Shown one piece after another: positions 25,434 to 34,242 of a stretch of 35,732 bases of DNA; positions within the stretch are counted from its first letter, which is position 1, and each line of letters starts with the position of its first letter. The position numbers were made by a program, and so were the translations under genes. Source of the stretch: Candidatus Brocadiaceae bacterium (GTDB lineage Bacteria > Planctomycetota > Brocadiia > SM23-32); the NCBI GenBank assembly GCA_012728835.1, contig JAAYEJ010000049.1, positions 1-35,732 on the forward strand, given 5' to 3'. The notes below the pieces were generated by a model. It ran no database searches, was not told the origin of the DNA, and was given only the letters and a program-made list of their open reading frames with translations.

Positions 25434-25517
25434 CTTGTACCTGCCCCGCGGGGGGGCGCCTCCGATGCACCGGACCGTCGCGTCCTGCGGGCAGCCCACG
25501 GGTTCGCGCGGTTTCGG

Positions 25518-25546
25518 TTGCCGCCCACGGCGCAGGGGTGTACACT
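25518..25546 (+). promoter_or_regulatory. promoter of the large lipoprotein gene
   Basis: TTGCCG (25518-25523), 17-bp spacer, TACACT (25541-25546), giving a leader of about 25 nt before the GTG start. Confidence 0.55.
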
Positions 25547-25577
25547 CGGCGTGTCCTTCACCGAGGAGGGTCCGGCT

Positions 25578-28500
25578 GTGGGGATGCGCGCGCTTGTCGC
25601 CATGGTGGCCTGGGTCGGGTTGGCGGCGTTGTTGTCCGGTTGCGTGGAGCCGGCGGGCCGCCCGCCGACGTCCGTCTCCTCGGGCAGCCGTCTGAAGCCC
25701 TCGGGCAGCCGCCTCAAGCCGGGCGCAACGGGCCAGCTGCGCGGCCGGCGGCGCTTCCCGGACGGGCAGCAGGGGGGCGTTCCCTACAGCCCCACGCCCT
25801 ACGGCCTGGTGGACCAGGAGAGCCACGACGAACTGGCCCATGCCCTCGCCCGGGTCGACCACCGGCCGGCGGCCTCCATGCGGCGCCGCCTGGAGGAGTT
25901 CAACGTCCTCAAATACGCCTTCGTCGACCCGCAGACGGGCGAGGTCGTGCTCCTGGGCGAGTACGATCCCCGCTACGCCACCGGGCCGATCCCTTACCGG
26001 GACCTCCTGGCCGATGCCCTGCGCGATCCCTACCCGACGTTCTCGCTGGCCTACGAGCCGGACAATCCCGACAACATGCGCATCGCCCGCATGCTGGACG
26101 CGGACCTGACGCGCGTCAGCCGGGACGACGCGTTCGGGCTGGAGTGGATGCAGCGGCTCTTCTGGCCGGTCATGGACTCGCGCGCGCAGACGGTCGAGCG
26201 CCGGCTCCTGGAGAAGCGTCTGAAGGAGGAGTTCGACGTCACGGCCGATGACTTCGCCCTGCACTGGGGCCGCGTGCGGCGCAAGGCGACCAACTTCGCC
26301 AGCGAGGAGGAGTACCGCACGGTCCGCCGCGTCGTCGCCAATCTGATGGCCAGAGGCGGCATCCCTTCCGCCATCGGCAACGGGTTCATCGCGGTCAAGT
26401 GGATGCAGGAGAACCCGACCCCGGAGGCGGCCGTCGAGGGCTACGGGCTGCTCGGGACGCTCGACAAGTACAACGACATCTACAGCAGGGCACACGCGGG
26501 GCAGATCGACCTGGACACGGCCACGCTGCTGCTGGCGGCGGCGGCCCACGAACCGATCCTCCGCGCGCTCGGAGTGCCCGAGCCGGAGATCCGGCGCCTC
26601 ATGGACGGGCTGCTGATCCCGCCCCGCCAATCGGGGCACGTGCCGCAGTCCTATGTGCGCGACCTCATCAACGAGAAGTGGAACGACGTGGCCACGCGGA
26701 CGCTGATCAGGCACGTCTTCCACGGCTTCCGGTTCTCCAACGGCTACCTGAGCGCCATGTACTCCGTGCCGCCCGTCACCTCGGGCGTCCGGCTCGGCGG
26801 CAATCCGCCCGACTCCCCGCTGATGCGCGCGTTCTTCGACGCGGACTACGCGCTCAAGTACATCACCTCCGCCGCCCCGGGCGGGGAGGCGCTGCCCGAC
26901 GACATGAGCTTCCATCAGTACCTGGCCGATCGGGCCGCTGCCGCCGGGCGAGTCGGGCGGCTCCCGGCGGCGGGCGTCAACCGTTATTGGATCGGCCCCG
27001 GGCGGGTCGTGATGGACGACCTGGGCGCCTCCACCGGCGTGCGTTTCCGGTCCGCCGACGTGCGGATCATGGCCGAGCCGCTGGAGAGCCGGGGCTCGGA
27101 CGCCGCCGGCGACGGGTTCTTCCGGCAGGCGCTGGACGGCTATGCCGGCGCTCTGACCTCCGCCTATGACGACTGTGCCCGCCAGTACCCGTCTCTGCAC
27201 GTTCTGCGGGAGTCCGAGAAGGTCCTGGCCCTTGCACGCTGGGTCCGCCGCGGCGGCCTCCGCGTCGACCTCGGTGCCACCGGCCGGGCCGCACGCCCCG
27301 TGCCCGAGCGGGTCGAGGGGTTCTGGGGCCTGACCTACCTCGTCGCTCCCGCGGGGGACACCGATACGATGGTGTTCTGGATGCAGGGCGGCATCACCTT
27401 CGACGAGGAGCAGGGCGAGGGGTGGATCGTCCTCGAACCCGCCCCGGCGGTTGAACGCGACGTCCTGCAGTGCCTGGCGGCGAGCACGGTGCTGGCGGAG
27501 CAGGCCTCGGCCGCCGCCCTGGGGGGCGACCTGGAGGCCGCGCGCGACCTGGCGGAGAAGAGCGCGCAGGCGATGATCGGCAACATCGACCTGGCCGCTC
27601 TGCCCGTCCCGGTTGCCGTGCCGGTCGGGGTGGAGAGGCCGGCCGATGCGCCGTCCGCCGCCCAGCAGGCCGCCGTGACCTCGGCGGCCATCGGCACCGT
27701 GGAGGCCCACGTCGCGTCGGCAGGCGAGGCCCGGACCGAACTGGCCGCCGCGCAGGCCCGGCGGGACCAGGACCCCGCCGGCTACCAGCGGGCGCTCGAA
27801 GCCTCCCGGGCTTCGGAGGAGAGCGCACGGCGGAATCTGGAGCGGCTGAACGACCTCCTGGACGCCTACCGCAGCGAGCCCGTCAGCCTGCCCGACCTGC
27901 CTGCCCGTATCGCTGCCCTGCAGCCGGGCACCGTTCCCGCAGCCGCAGCCGCAGCCGCAGCCGCAGCCGAGCCTGCGGCCGCAGCCGAGCCCGCAGCCGT
28001 GGAGGACTGGACGGCCCGGCAGGCCCGCCTGGTGGCCGAACTGGAGCGGACTGAGCGGGAGATCGCCGCCACGCAGCAGGCCCTCATGCGACTGAACGAC
28101 TCCATCATGGCCGATCGCGCGCAGTTCGCCGAGTGGGAGGCGGCCGCCGGCGACGGCTTCGACCGATGCGTGCGCATGGCGGCCGACACGGCCATCGACT
28201 TCGGAGCGGGCGCCCTGGCCGACCGCTACCGGGAGATCGAGGATCTGGCCCGCAAGCTGCCCGACCGGCCCGAGACGCTGATCGAACGGTATCGTCTCCT
28301 GGCGTCGCTGTCGAGGCGGCTGACCGAGGCGAAGGCGGCCTCCGACCTGGCCGGGCTGGCCGAACGCGAGGACACCACCGTGGCGGAGATGTTCGAGACG
28401 CTCCGCGACGGAATCGGGCAGATATCGGGTCTGCTGGGCCTTGATCGAACCGTGCCGGGGGCGTTCTGGAAGTACACCTCACTGGCCGCGGACATGGCCT

Positions 28501-28676
28501 ACAACCTGACGGAACTCCGCCTCGGCTGGCAGAACGTCGGCCGGCTGGAGGAGAGCAACGTCCGATATGCCGAGGCCGTCCGTACGCTCGGCGAACGCAT
28601 GCGCAGCCTCGTGGAGCGGCACAGAGAGCTGCGCAGGAGGATCGAGGAGGGGGAGGCGGTGGAGTTCGGCGGGTAG
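25578..28676 (+). CDS. large lipoprotein of unknown function
   Basis: A 1032-residue protein that I do not recognise. The N-terminus is a lipoprotein signal (MRALVAMVAWVGLAALLSGC), so it should be anchored to a membrane facing the periplasm. A 7-residue tandem repeat (SGSRLKP twice) follows. Residues about 80-640 look globular, with conserved-looking segments such as SYVRDLINEKWNDVATRTLIRH in two parts (SYVRDLINEKW; VATRTLIRH) and YPSLHVLRESEKVLALARWV. Residues about 640-1030 are helical and charged, probably coiled coil, interrupted by an Ala/Glu/Pro-rich low-complexity linker (about 785-810). GTG 25578 is chosen because GAGGAGGG lies 7 nt upstream; ATG 25584 is the alternative. It stands alone, with the ABC operon convergent 5 bp after it. 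A cell-envelope or structural role is only a guess. Confidence 0.8.
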   Translation: MGMRALVAMVAWVGLAALLSGCVEPAGRPPTSVSSGSRLKPSGSRLKPGATGQLRGRRRFPDGQQGGVPYSPTPYGLVDQESHDELAHALARVDHRPAASMRRRLEEFNVLKYAFVDPQTGEVVLLGEYDPRYATGPIPYRDLLADALRDPYPTFSLAYEPDNPDNMRIARMLDADLTRVSRDDAFGLEWMQRLFWPVMDSRAQTVERRLLEKRLKEEFDVTADDFALHWGRVRRKATNFASEEEYRTVRRVVANLMARGGIPSAIGNGFIAVKWMQENPTPEAAVEGYGLLGTLDKYNDIYSRAHAGQIDLDTATLLLAAAAHEPILRALGVPEPEIRRLMDGLLIPPRQSGHVPQSYVRDLINEKWNDVATRTLIRHVFHGFRFSNGYLSAMYSVPPVTSGVRLGGNPPDSPLMRAFFDADYALKYITSAAPGGEALPDDMSFHQYLADRAAAAGRVGRLPAAGVNRYWIGPGRVVMDDLGASTGVRFRSADVRIMAEPLESRGSDAAGDGFFRQALDGYAGALTSAYDDCARQYPSLHVLRESEKVLALARWVRRGGLRVDLGATGRAARPVPERVEGFWGLTYLVAPAGDTDTMVFWMQGGITFDEEQGEGWIVLEPAPAVERDVLQCLAASTVLAEQASAAALGGDLEAARDLAEKSAQAMIGNIDLAALPVPVAVPVGVERPADAPSAAQQAAVTSAAIGTVEAHVASAGEARTELAAAQARRDQDPAGYQRALEASRASEESARRNLERLNDLLDAYRSEPVSLPDLPARIAALQPGTVPAAAAAAAAAAEPAAAAEPAAVEDWTARQARLVAELERTEREIAATQQALMRLNDSIMADRAQFAEWEAAAGDGFDRCVRMAADTAIDFGAGALADRYREIEDLARKLPDRPETLIERYRLLASLSRRLTEAKAASDLAGLAEREDTTVAEMFETLRDGIGQISGLLGLDRTVPGAFWKYTSLAADMAYNLTELRLGWQNVGRLEESNVRYAEAVRTLGERMRSLVERHRELRRRIEEGEAVEFGG
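25680..25721 (+). repeat. 21-bp tandem duplication
   Basis: Two adjacent 21-bp copies (25680-25700, 25701-25721) differ at three positions and encode SGSRLKP twice, just after the lipobox of the large lipoprotein. Confidence 0.85.
27939..27998 (+). repeat. GCAGCC simple repeat encoding an Ala/Glu/Pro linker
   Basis: Five perfect GCAGCC hexamers (27939-27968) are followed by degenerate copies broken by GAG and CCC codons. They encode a polyalanine stretch and AEPAAAAEPAA between helical parts of the large lipoprotein. Hexamer repeats of this kind can change length by slippage without shifting the frame. Confidence 0.85.
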
Positions 28677-28681
28677 GTCGC

Positions 28682-29449
28682 TCAGTGGAACTCGGCCCGC
28701 ACGCCGCTGCGGTCGTGCCACGACACGTCCATGCGGCAGCCGAACACGGCCGCGATCGCGTCGGCCGTCAGGACGTCCCCGGGGCGACCCTCGGCGACGA
28801 CCGTGCCCTCGTTCAGGAGCACGGCGTGGTCCACGAACATGGGCGCCACGAGGATGTCGTGGGCGATGATCAGGATGGCCTGGCCGCGCCGGGCCCAGGT
28901 GCGGGTCAGGCGGTAGAGTTCCAACTGGTGGGCCACGTCCAGATGCGTGGCCGGCTCGTCCAGAAGGAACACGCGGCCCTGCTGGGCCAGTGCGCGCGCG
29001 ATGACCACCCGCCGGCGTTCGCCGCCGCTGAGTTGGTCGAACCGGCGGTCCGCCAGATGGGAGGCGCCGACCTCGGCCAGGGCGGCGGCGGCGATGCGCC
29101 GATCCTCATCCGACTCTCCGCCCCAGAGGCCGCCGTGCGCGTAGCGGCCCAGCAGCACCACCTCGCCGGCCGTGAACGGCACGGCCGAGGAGGAATCCTG
29201 CGGCACGACCGCCACGTGGCGCGCGACCTCGCGCGGCGGCATGTCGCGGATCGGCCGGCCGTCCAGGCACACGCGGCCTGACTGCGGCCGCAGTGCCCCG
29301 TTCATGCAGCGGAGCAGCGTGCTCTTGCCGCCGCCGTTCGGCCCGAACAGCCCCGTGACGACACCGGGCCGCAGTTCGACGGTCACGCCTCGGAGGGTCG
29401 GCGCCGAACGGTCGTAGGCGAATGTAATGCTCTCCGCCCGCAGGATCAT
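28682..29449 (-). CDS. ABC transporter ATPase, FecE/BtuD type
   Basis: A 255-residue nucleotide-binding protein for metal-chelate or corrinoid import. Walker A is GPNGGGKSTLLR, the Q-loop is VVPQDSS, the signature is QLSGGERRRVVIARAL, Walker B is VFLLDEPATHLD, and the switch His is in IIAHD. Its ATG overlaps the permease stop as ATGA (29446-29449), so the two are translationally coupled. It is the last gene of the five-gene operon. The cargo is not fixed by sequence: B12, heme, siderophores and molybdate use the same transporter class. Confidence 0.94.
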   Translation of the reverse strand: MILRAESITFAYDRSAPTLRGVTVELRPGVVTGLFGPNGGGKSTLLRCMNGALRPQSGRVCLDGRPIRDMPPREVARHVAVVPQDSSSAVPFTAGEVVLLGRYAHGGLWGGESDEDRRIAAAALAEVGASHLADRRFDQLSGGERRRVVIARALAQQGRVFLLDEPATHLDVAHQLELYRLTRTWARRGQAILIIAHDILVAPMFVDHAVLLNEGTVVAEGRPGDVLTADAIAAVFGCRMDVSWHDRSGVRAEFH

Positions 29450-30471
29450 GCCCCCGACCTCCCGGCGGCGCGCCGCTGCAGGATCCACAGGAACACGGGC
29501 GCGCCGACCAGCGAGGTCAGTATGCCCACGGGCACCTCCGTCGGCGCGGCCACCGTGCGGGCCAGGGTGTCCGCCGCCACCAGCAGGAGCGCGCCCCCGA
29601 CGGCGGCCAGGGGCACCAGGCGGCGGTGGTCCCCGCCCACGGCCCGCCTCAGCACGTGCGGCACCACCAGCCCCACGAACCCGATCACCCCCGCGATGCT
29701 GACCGCCACGGCGGTGCTGACGGCGATGGTGGCGAGCAGGACGGCCTGGAGACGCCGCACCCGCACGCCGAGGTCATGGGCCGAGCGTTCGCCCAGCAGG
29801 GCCACGTTCATGGCCGGCGCCAGTGCCAGCAGCGTCATCAGCGTGGCCGCCGCCACCGGCAGCATGAGCAGCACGTCGCGCCGGCCCGCACGCCAGAAGC
29901 CGCCCATGAGCCAGAACACGAGCGTCTGAAGCCGCTCGCCGGCCAGGTAGAGCGAGCCGGACGTCAGGGACGAGCAGAGGGCGCCGATCGCGATCCCGGC
30001 CAGCAGCAGGCTGTGCCCGAAGCTGTCGCCGCGCCGGCCCAGGGCAAAGACGATGCCCGTCACCGCCAGGCCGGTCGCGATGCTGAACGCCGGCAGGGCG
30101 GCATAGGGCACCGCCGGGAACCGTCCGATCAGCAGCATGCCGGCCACCGCCCCGAGCGCCGAGCCGCTCGATATGCCCGCCACGTAGGGGCTGGCCAGCG
30201 GGTTGCGGAAGAGTGTCTGCGCGGCCAGCCCCGCCAGGGCCAGCGTCGCTCCCACCGCGGCCGCTACCAGCACGCGGGGCAGCCGCGAGCCGAGCAGGAT
30301 GCGGTCCACAAAGTCCCCGCTCGGCCCCCGCCACAGCGCGCGGGCGCAGCGCGAGAGCACCTCGCCCGGCCCGATGGCCACGCTGCCCGTGCACAACGCG
30401 TGCAGCACGGCCGCGCCGAGCAGAACGAGCAGGATGGCTAACAGCCGCCGTGAGGCCGCCGAGGGGCGCAT
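29446..30471 (-). CDS. FecCD/BtuC-type ABC transporter permease
   Basis: A 341-residue inner-membrane protein with about ten hydrophobic segments, as usual for type II importers. Diagnostic segments are LGSRLPRVLVAAAVGATLAL, QTLFRNPLASPYVAGISSG, GVIGFVGLVVPHVLRRAVG (coupling helix to the ATPase) and EVPVGILTSLVGAPVFLWIL at the C-terminus. GGAGA precedes the ATG by 7 nt. It lies 21 bp after the radical SAM gene. Confidence 0.95.
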   Translation of the reverse strand: MRPSAASRRLLAILLVLLGAAVLHALCTGSVAIGPGEVLSRCARALWRGPSGDFVDRILLGSRLPRVLVAAAVGATLALAGLAAQTLFRNPLASPYVAGISSGSALGAVAGMLLIGRFPAVPYAALPAFSIATGLAVTGIVFALGRRGDSFGHSLLLAGIAIGALCSSLTSGSLYLAGERLQTLVFWLMGGFWRAGRRDVLLMLPVAAATLMTLLALAPAMNVALLGERSAHDLGVRVRRLQAVLLATIAVSTAVAVSIAGVIGFVGLVVPHVLRRAVGGDHRRLVPLAAVGGALLLVAADTLARTVAAPTEVPVGILTSLVGAPVFLWILQRRAAGRSGA

Positions 30472-30492
30472 GGACCGTCTCCGAAGGGCGTT

Positions 30493-31230
30493 CTACGCGA
30501 TGCGCCGCACGTCGAACCGGTCGTCGCGCTTCGAGAGACTCAGGGCCTCCGAGCTGTCCAGCCGCGAGGATGCGACGTTCGCCAGGTGCCTGCGCGACGC
30601 CGCGACCGCCCGGTCGACCTGCTCGGCCGTGGGGCGGGCATACGGCTGCCCGGGCACGGGGATGTAGCCCATGATGTGGAACGGGATCTCCGGGCTGAGG
30701 CCCGCCAGCCAGGCCGCGATGGCCTCGACCTGGTCGACGTCCACCAGGCCGGGCACGAACACGACGTTGGCCCGCATGTCCAGCCCCGCATCGACGGCCG
30801 CCGCGAAGTTGTCGAAGATCAGCGCCTTCGGCCGCCCGGTGTACTGCAGGTGCACCCCCTCATCCCAGGCCTTCAGGCCCACGTTGGCGGCGTCCAGGTT
30901 GGGCAGCGGCAGCCGGCTGCCGTTCGTGTGCCCCAGGGCGGTGCGCACTCCCAGCGTCCGCCGGGCGAACTCCAGAACGGCCGGCAGGTCCGGGGCCACC
31001 GTGGGCTCGCCGCCCATGAAGTTCACGCGGTCCACGTCCACACTCGAAAGGGCGTTGCAGACCTCCTCCAGGGACAGGAAGCGCTCCGGCGCCGGATACG
31101 CGTGCCCGGGCCGGCCGTCGGGGCCGCTGCGCAGCTTGTAGCTGCAGATCGGGCAGCGGAAGGTGCAGCCGTAGTTGTGTACCGTGGCGAACCGGTGCTT
31201 CTCGTTGTGCGTGATCTTGTAGAATGCCAA
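30493..31230 (-). CDS. radical SAM protein
   Basis: A 245-residue single-domain radical SAM enzyme. The [4Fe-4S] motif is CTFRCPIC (CxxxCxxC) near residues 22-29, preceded by a conserved-looking aromatic/His stretch (FATVHNYG). NFMGGEPTVAPDL is the GGE SAM-binding motif. There is no SPASM or B12-binding domain. A GYIPVPGQPYARP segment near the C-terminus is reminiscent of pyruvate formate-lyase activase-like proteins. The start is a TTG, 7 bp after the binding-protein stop, with GGAAAGG upstream; there is no suitable ATG. Its place inside an importer operon suggests it modifies the imported compound or the prepilin-like protein. The reaction is unknown. Confidence 0.88.
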   Translation of the reverse strand: MAFYKITHNEKHRFATVHNYGCTFRCPICSYKLRSGPDGRPGHAYPAPERFLSLEEVCNALSSVDVDRVNFMGGEPTVAPDLPAVLEFARRTLGVRTALGHTNGSRLPLPNLDAANVGLKAWDEGVHLQYTGRPKALIFDNFAAAVDAGLDMRANVVFVPGLVDVDQVEAIAAWLAGLSPEIPFHIMGYIPVPGQPYARPTAEQVDRAVAASRRHLANVASSRLDSSEALSLSKRDDRFDVRRIA

Positions 31231-31237
31231 TCTTCCG

Positions 31238-32146
31238 TTACCTTTCCGGGAGAGCCCCGTCGTGGATGATGGCCCGCAGTCCCGCGACGGACTCGGGCAG
31301 CCCGCCGCCGGCCACAAGCCAGTAGCGGGGGATGGGGTGGACGCGGCCCGAACGGACCGCGGAGATCGCCTCCATGCCGTTGCGGCGGCGGAGCGACTCG
31401 ACCGTGGCGAACTCGTCGACGAACAGGATCACGTCCGGGTCCGCCCCGATCAGGTGCTCGGGCGAGAGCAGCGATCCCCCGCCCGCCGCGGCGGCCACGT
31501 TGGCGCCGCCGGCCAGCGCCAGCAGGTCGTCCATGTAGCTGCCGGCCCCCGCCGTCTTGAACGGGCCGTAGAGTTCCAGGTAGACCGACGGGGCCGGTTC
31601 CGCCGGCCTCTCCTGCGCCTGCCGCAGGTAGCCGGTCACCCGGTCCGCAAGCCCGGCAGCCTCCTGCTCGCGCGCGATGCACCGCCCGATCAACGTGATC
31701 ACGGCCGGCACGTCGGCCGCCCGGCCGCTGGTGATCCGCACCGCCGGCACGCCCAGCCTGTCCAGGACCGCCGCCACGTCGTCCTGATACCACCAGATGA
31801 ACGCCAGGTCGACGCCCCGGGCGACGACGTGCTCCGGCGAGATCGCGCTGCCGCGCCCCATGACGACGGCGTCCGCCGTGCCGGGCACGATGCGGCTGTA
31901 CTCGTCGATGCCCGCCAGCGAAGCGCCGGCGCCCAGCCGGACGATGGCGTCCGTGGCCGACGTGCACAGGCTCAGTATCCGCTCCGGCCGGGCGGGGATG
32001 GAGACGGTCCGCCCCGTCATGTCCACAATGGGTCGGCGTTCCCGCACTGCCGGTGCGGGCTCGGGCCGGGCGGCCAGGCGGACGCCGGCGGCCGTCAGCA
32101 GCAGGGCGGCCGCTGCGACGAGGCTGATCTGGGCCCGGCTGCTCAT
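31238..32146 (-). CDS. periplasmic binding protein, BtuF/FecB type
   Basis: A 302-residue type III (helical-backbone) binding protein. An N-terminal hydrophobic segment (ISLVAAAALLLTAAGV) acts as signal or anchor. The mature part starts with IVDMTGRTVSIPARPERILSL, the usual opening of this family. It goes on with LAGIDEYSR, ISPEHVVARGVDLAFIW, the long helix containing DRVTGYLRQAQ, and LIGADPDVILFVDEF. Its ATG overlaps the stop of the prepilin-like gene as ATGA (32143-32146). It delivers substrate to the permease further down the operon. The ligand is unknown. Confidence 0.92.
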   Translation of the reverse strand: MSSRAQISLVAAAALLLTAAGVRLAARPEPAPAVRERRPIVDMTGRTVSIPARPERILSLCTSATDAIVRLGAGASLAGIDEYSRIVPGTADAVVMGRGSAISPEHVVARGVDLAFIWWYQDDVAAVLDRLGVPAVRITSGRAADVPAVITLIGRCIAREQEAAGLADRVTGYLRQAQERPAEPAPSVYLELYGPFKTAGAGSYMDDLLALAGGANVAAAAGGGSLLSPEHLIGADPDVILFVDEFATVESLRRRNGMEAISAVRSGRVHPIPRYWLVAGGGLPESVAGLRAIIHDGALPER

Positions 32147-32799
32147 TCCTCTTCGTCCGGATCCTCTTCGGGAGGCGAACTCATCGACACGTCCCAGTCG
32201 AACTGCGTGGTGATCGTCTTGCGCGCGACGTGTCCGTCGCAGAACAGAGCGTTGAAGCTGTCCCCCGCGTGGCGATAGTCCACGTACTGGACCGGGTGCT
32301 GGAAGCTCGATCCGCTCCCGACGTAGTAGTGGCCCGGCGTGCAGTCGGCGAGCAGTATCTTCGCGGAAGCCGCGCGGACCTTCGGCAGCCTCACGCCGTA
32401 CCAGAAGCAGTAGGCCTTGCCCGCGAAGTTGTACGTGTTCATGCCGAAGCTCAGCTTGATGCTCGGATCCCAGGTCAGAGGAATCTGCTCGGGGTCCTCG
32501 GGGCACATGAAGACACCGAGCTGGTCATCCACGTACGGCTTCACGATGTCCATCCACCGGCGCGTCGAGCTGACCCAGATCCGCGGGTAGGTCCCGCGGT
32601 CCGCCACGTGCATCACCATGCCGACGCCCAACTGGCGCTGGTTGCTCGCACATTGCGTCTGCAGAGCGCGCCGCCGTCCGCTCACCAGGGCCGGGACCAG
32701 CAGGCCGACCAGGATCGCGATGATCGCGATGACGACCATGAGTTCGATCAGGGTGAACGCGGCGATGGCTCTGGCCGGCCGACTCATCGGGGAACGCAT
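32143..32799 (-). CDS. prepilin-type N-terminal methylation domain protein
   Basis: A 218-residue type IV pilin/pseudopilin-like protein. The N-terminus is the class III signal AFTLIELMVVIAIIAILVG, with Ala instead of Gly before the Phe, followed by a body with YPRIWV and a C-terminal FCDGHVA motif. This layout resembles the DUF1559-type (H-X9-DG) secretion proteins abundant in Planctomycetes and Lentisphaerae. The tail is acidic (PEEDPDEEE). The ATG has AGGAG 6 nt upstream. It is the first gene of the importer operon and is translationally coupled to the binding protein. Its link to transport is not understood. Confidence 0.9.
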   Translation of the reverse strand: MRSPMSRPARAIAAFTLIELMVVIAIIAILVGLLVPALVSGRRRALQTQCASNQRQLGVGMVMHVADRGTYPRIWVSSTRRWMDIVKPYVDDQLGVFMCPEDPEQIPLTWDPSIKLSFGMNTYNFAGKAYCFWYGVRLPKVRAASAKILLADCTPGHYYVGSGSSFQHPVQYVDYRHAGDSFNALFCDGHVARKTITTQFDWDVSMSSPPEEDPDEEE

Positions 32800-32880
32800 C
32801 AGTGACTCCTCATTGGGGCACGAACCGGCGGCCGCTTCGGGCGAGGACGCCCGTGCGTGCGTAGCATGATCTTCAAAAAC

Positions 32881-32909
32881 ATGATACGCATCGGCCGGCC
32901 CGTCGTCAA
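32881..32909 (-). promoter_or_regulatory. promoter of the prepilin-ABC-radical SAM operon
   Basis: Minus-strand TTGACG (complement of 32904-32909), 17-bp spacer, TATCAT (complement of 32881-32886). The leader to the first ATG is only about 75 nt, too short for a cobalamin riboswitch. It does contain a small hairpin (near 32839-32851). Confidence 0.65.
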
Positions 32910-33104
32910 ATGCACCGGGGTCTTTTGTGGCGGGCGGGGACACGCCACCCTCTCGGAGGGCAGCGCCGGCCGGGCTGCTCGTGCAGGCTCTGAGCCGCGT
33001 GCGGTGGCAGCCCATGAACAGCGTTGCAGGGAACCGAGAACGCCCTCCCTGGGCGGGTGCCCGGTGTGGTGACGACAGGGGGGCCTTGCGGTTGCCTTTG
33101 TGGA

Positions 33105-33134
33105 TTGGACACGGCAGGCCGTTGCGCGCATAAT
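33105..33134 (+). promoter_or_regulatory. promoter of the FGE-like gene
   Basis: TTGGAC (33105-33110), 18-bp spacer, CATAAT (33129-33134). The predicted start near 33141 supports the ATG at 33163 as the first codon. Confidence 0.55.
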
Positions 33135-33162
33135 GGCTTCACACTATCGAGAGGACGTCGCC

Positions 33163-34188
33163 ATGGTCCTTCGCCTGGTCGGGTCTGCTGCGCTCGTGAT
33201 TCTGGCTCTGGCGCTCCTCTGTCCGGGAGCCGTTTGGGCCGATGACGGTCCGCCTGGCTCTGATCTGACGGGAGTGGACGCTTCCGCAGTGGAGCGGGCG
33301 GCCCTGCGGGAGCAGATCACCGGGAGCCAGGCCGGCGCCAAGGTGGTCAACGGCCCGCAGACGCGGCGAGCGCCCATCGAGGAGATGCGCATACCGGCGG
33401 GCTTCCGTGCGGCGGCGGAGACGGCGGCGGAGCCGTACACGGACACCGGCTGGGCGAAGGAGATCGTGCACGAGGCGACCGGCATCGAGTTGGCCTTCAT
33501 CCCGGTGGGCGAGTTCATGATGGGCAGCCGGATAGACGAAGCGGACAGGTACGACGACGAAGGCCCTCAGCACCGTGTGCGGATCACGAAGCCGTTCTAC
33601 ATGGGCAAGTACGAGGTGACGCAGACCCAGTGGCAGCAGGTGATGGGCAACAACCCGAGCAACTTCAAGGACGATGGGCGGTTGCCGGTGGAGACGGTCT
33701 CCTGGGACGACATCCAGGGCTTCCTGAGCAGGGCGGGGGACGGGTTGCGGCTGCCGACGGAGGCGGAGTGGGAGTACGCCTGCCGGGCGGGGACGCCCAC
33801 GCCCTTCCACTTCGGCAGCACGATCAGCACGAGCCAGGCGAACTACGACGGCGACTACGCCTACCGCTCCCGTTCGAGGGGCGTGTACCGCGAGAAGACG
33901 ATGCCTGTCGGCAGCTTCTCACCGAACGCCTGGGGCCTCTACGACATGCATGGGAACGTCTGGGAGTGGTGTGCGGACTGGTACGGAGAGAGCTACTACG
34001 GCCAGAGGCGGCGGGCGGACCTGCAGGGCCCCGCGAGCGGGCAGTATCGCGTGTTGCGGGGCGGGTCGTGGTGCGACCTCCCGAACTGCGTGCGTTCGGC
34101 GGTCCGCAACAGGAACGTCCCCACGCTCCGGCGCTCGTACTTCGGATTCCGTGTTGTCCTGGTCCCCGAGCAGTCCGTCGTTCCGTGA
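33163..34188 (+). CDS. secreted formylglycine-generating-enzyme (SUMF1)-domain protein
   Basis: A 341-residue protein with a cleavable signal peptide (MVLRLVGSAALVILALALL...AVWADD). The FGE-sulfatase domain covers residues about 100-338: FIPVGEFMMGS, KPFYMGKYEVTQTQW, RLPTEAEWEYACRAG, GLYDMHGNVWEWCADWY, and VLRGGSWCDLPNCVRSAVRN ending in FGFRVV. Two cysteines, Cys304 and Cys309, are four residues apart in the segment where true FGE has its catalytic pair, but shifted by one residue. Most non-catalytic members keep only the second. The ATG at 33163 has GAGAGGA 7 nt upstream. No sulfatase is nearby. It may be an FGE, a kinase-linked sensor domain, or a structural copy; the function is open. Confidence 0.9.
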   Translation: MVLRLVGSAALVILALALLCPGAVWADDGPPGSDLTGVDASAVERAALREQITGSQAGAKVVNGPQTRRAPIEEMRIPAGFRAAAETAAEPYTDTGWAKEIVHEATGIELAFIPVGEFMMGSRIDEADRYDDEGPQHRVRITKPFYMGKYEVTQTQWQQVMGNNPSNFKDDGRLPVETVSWDDIQGFLSRAGDGLRLPTEAEWEYACRAGTPTPFHFGSTISTSQANYDGDYAYRSRSRGVYREKTMPVGSFSPNAWGLYDMHGNVWEWCADWYGESYYGQRRRADLQGPASGQYRVLRGGSWCDLPNCVRSAVRNRNVPTLRRSYFGFRVVLVPEQSVVP

Positions 34189-34242
34189 GTCCGAGCGCAC
34201 TGCCGGCCGTGCGTCTGCGGTCGGCAACGCGCTCGCACGTGA

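Noticed and set aside
32800-32880. Cobalamin riboswitch before the BtuF/FecCD-type importer operon
   Set aside because: The predicted leader is only about 75 nt and lacks the conserved B12-box sequence.
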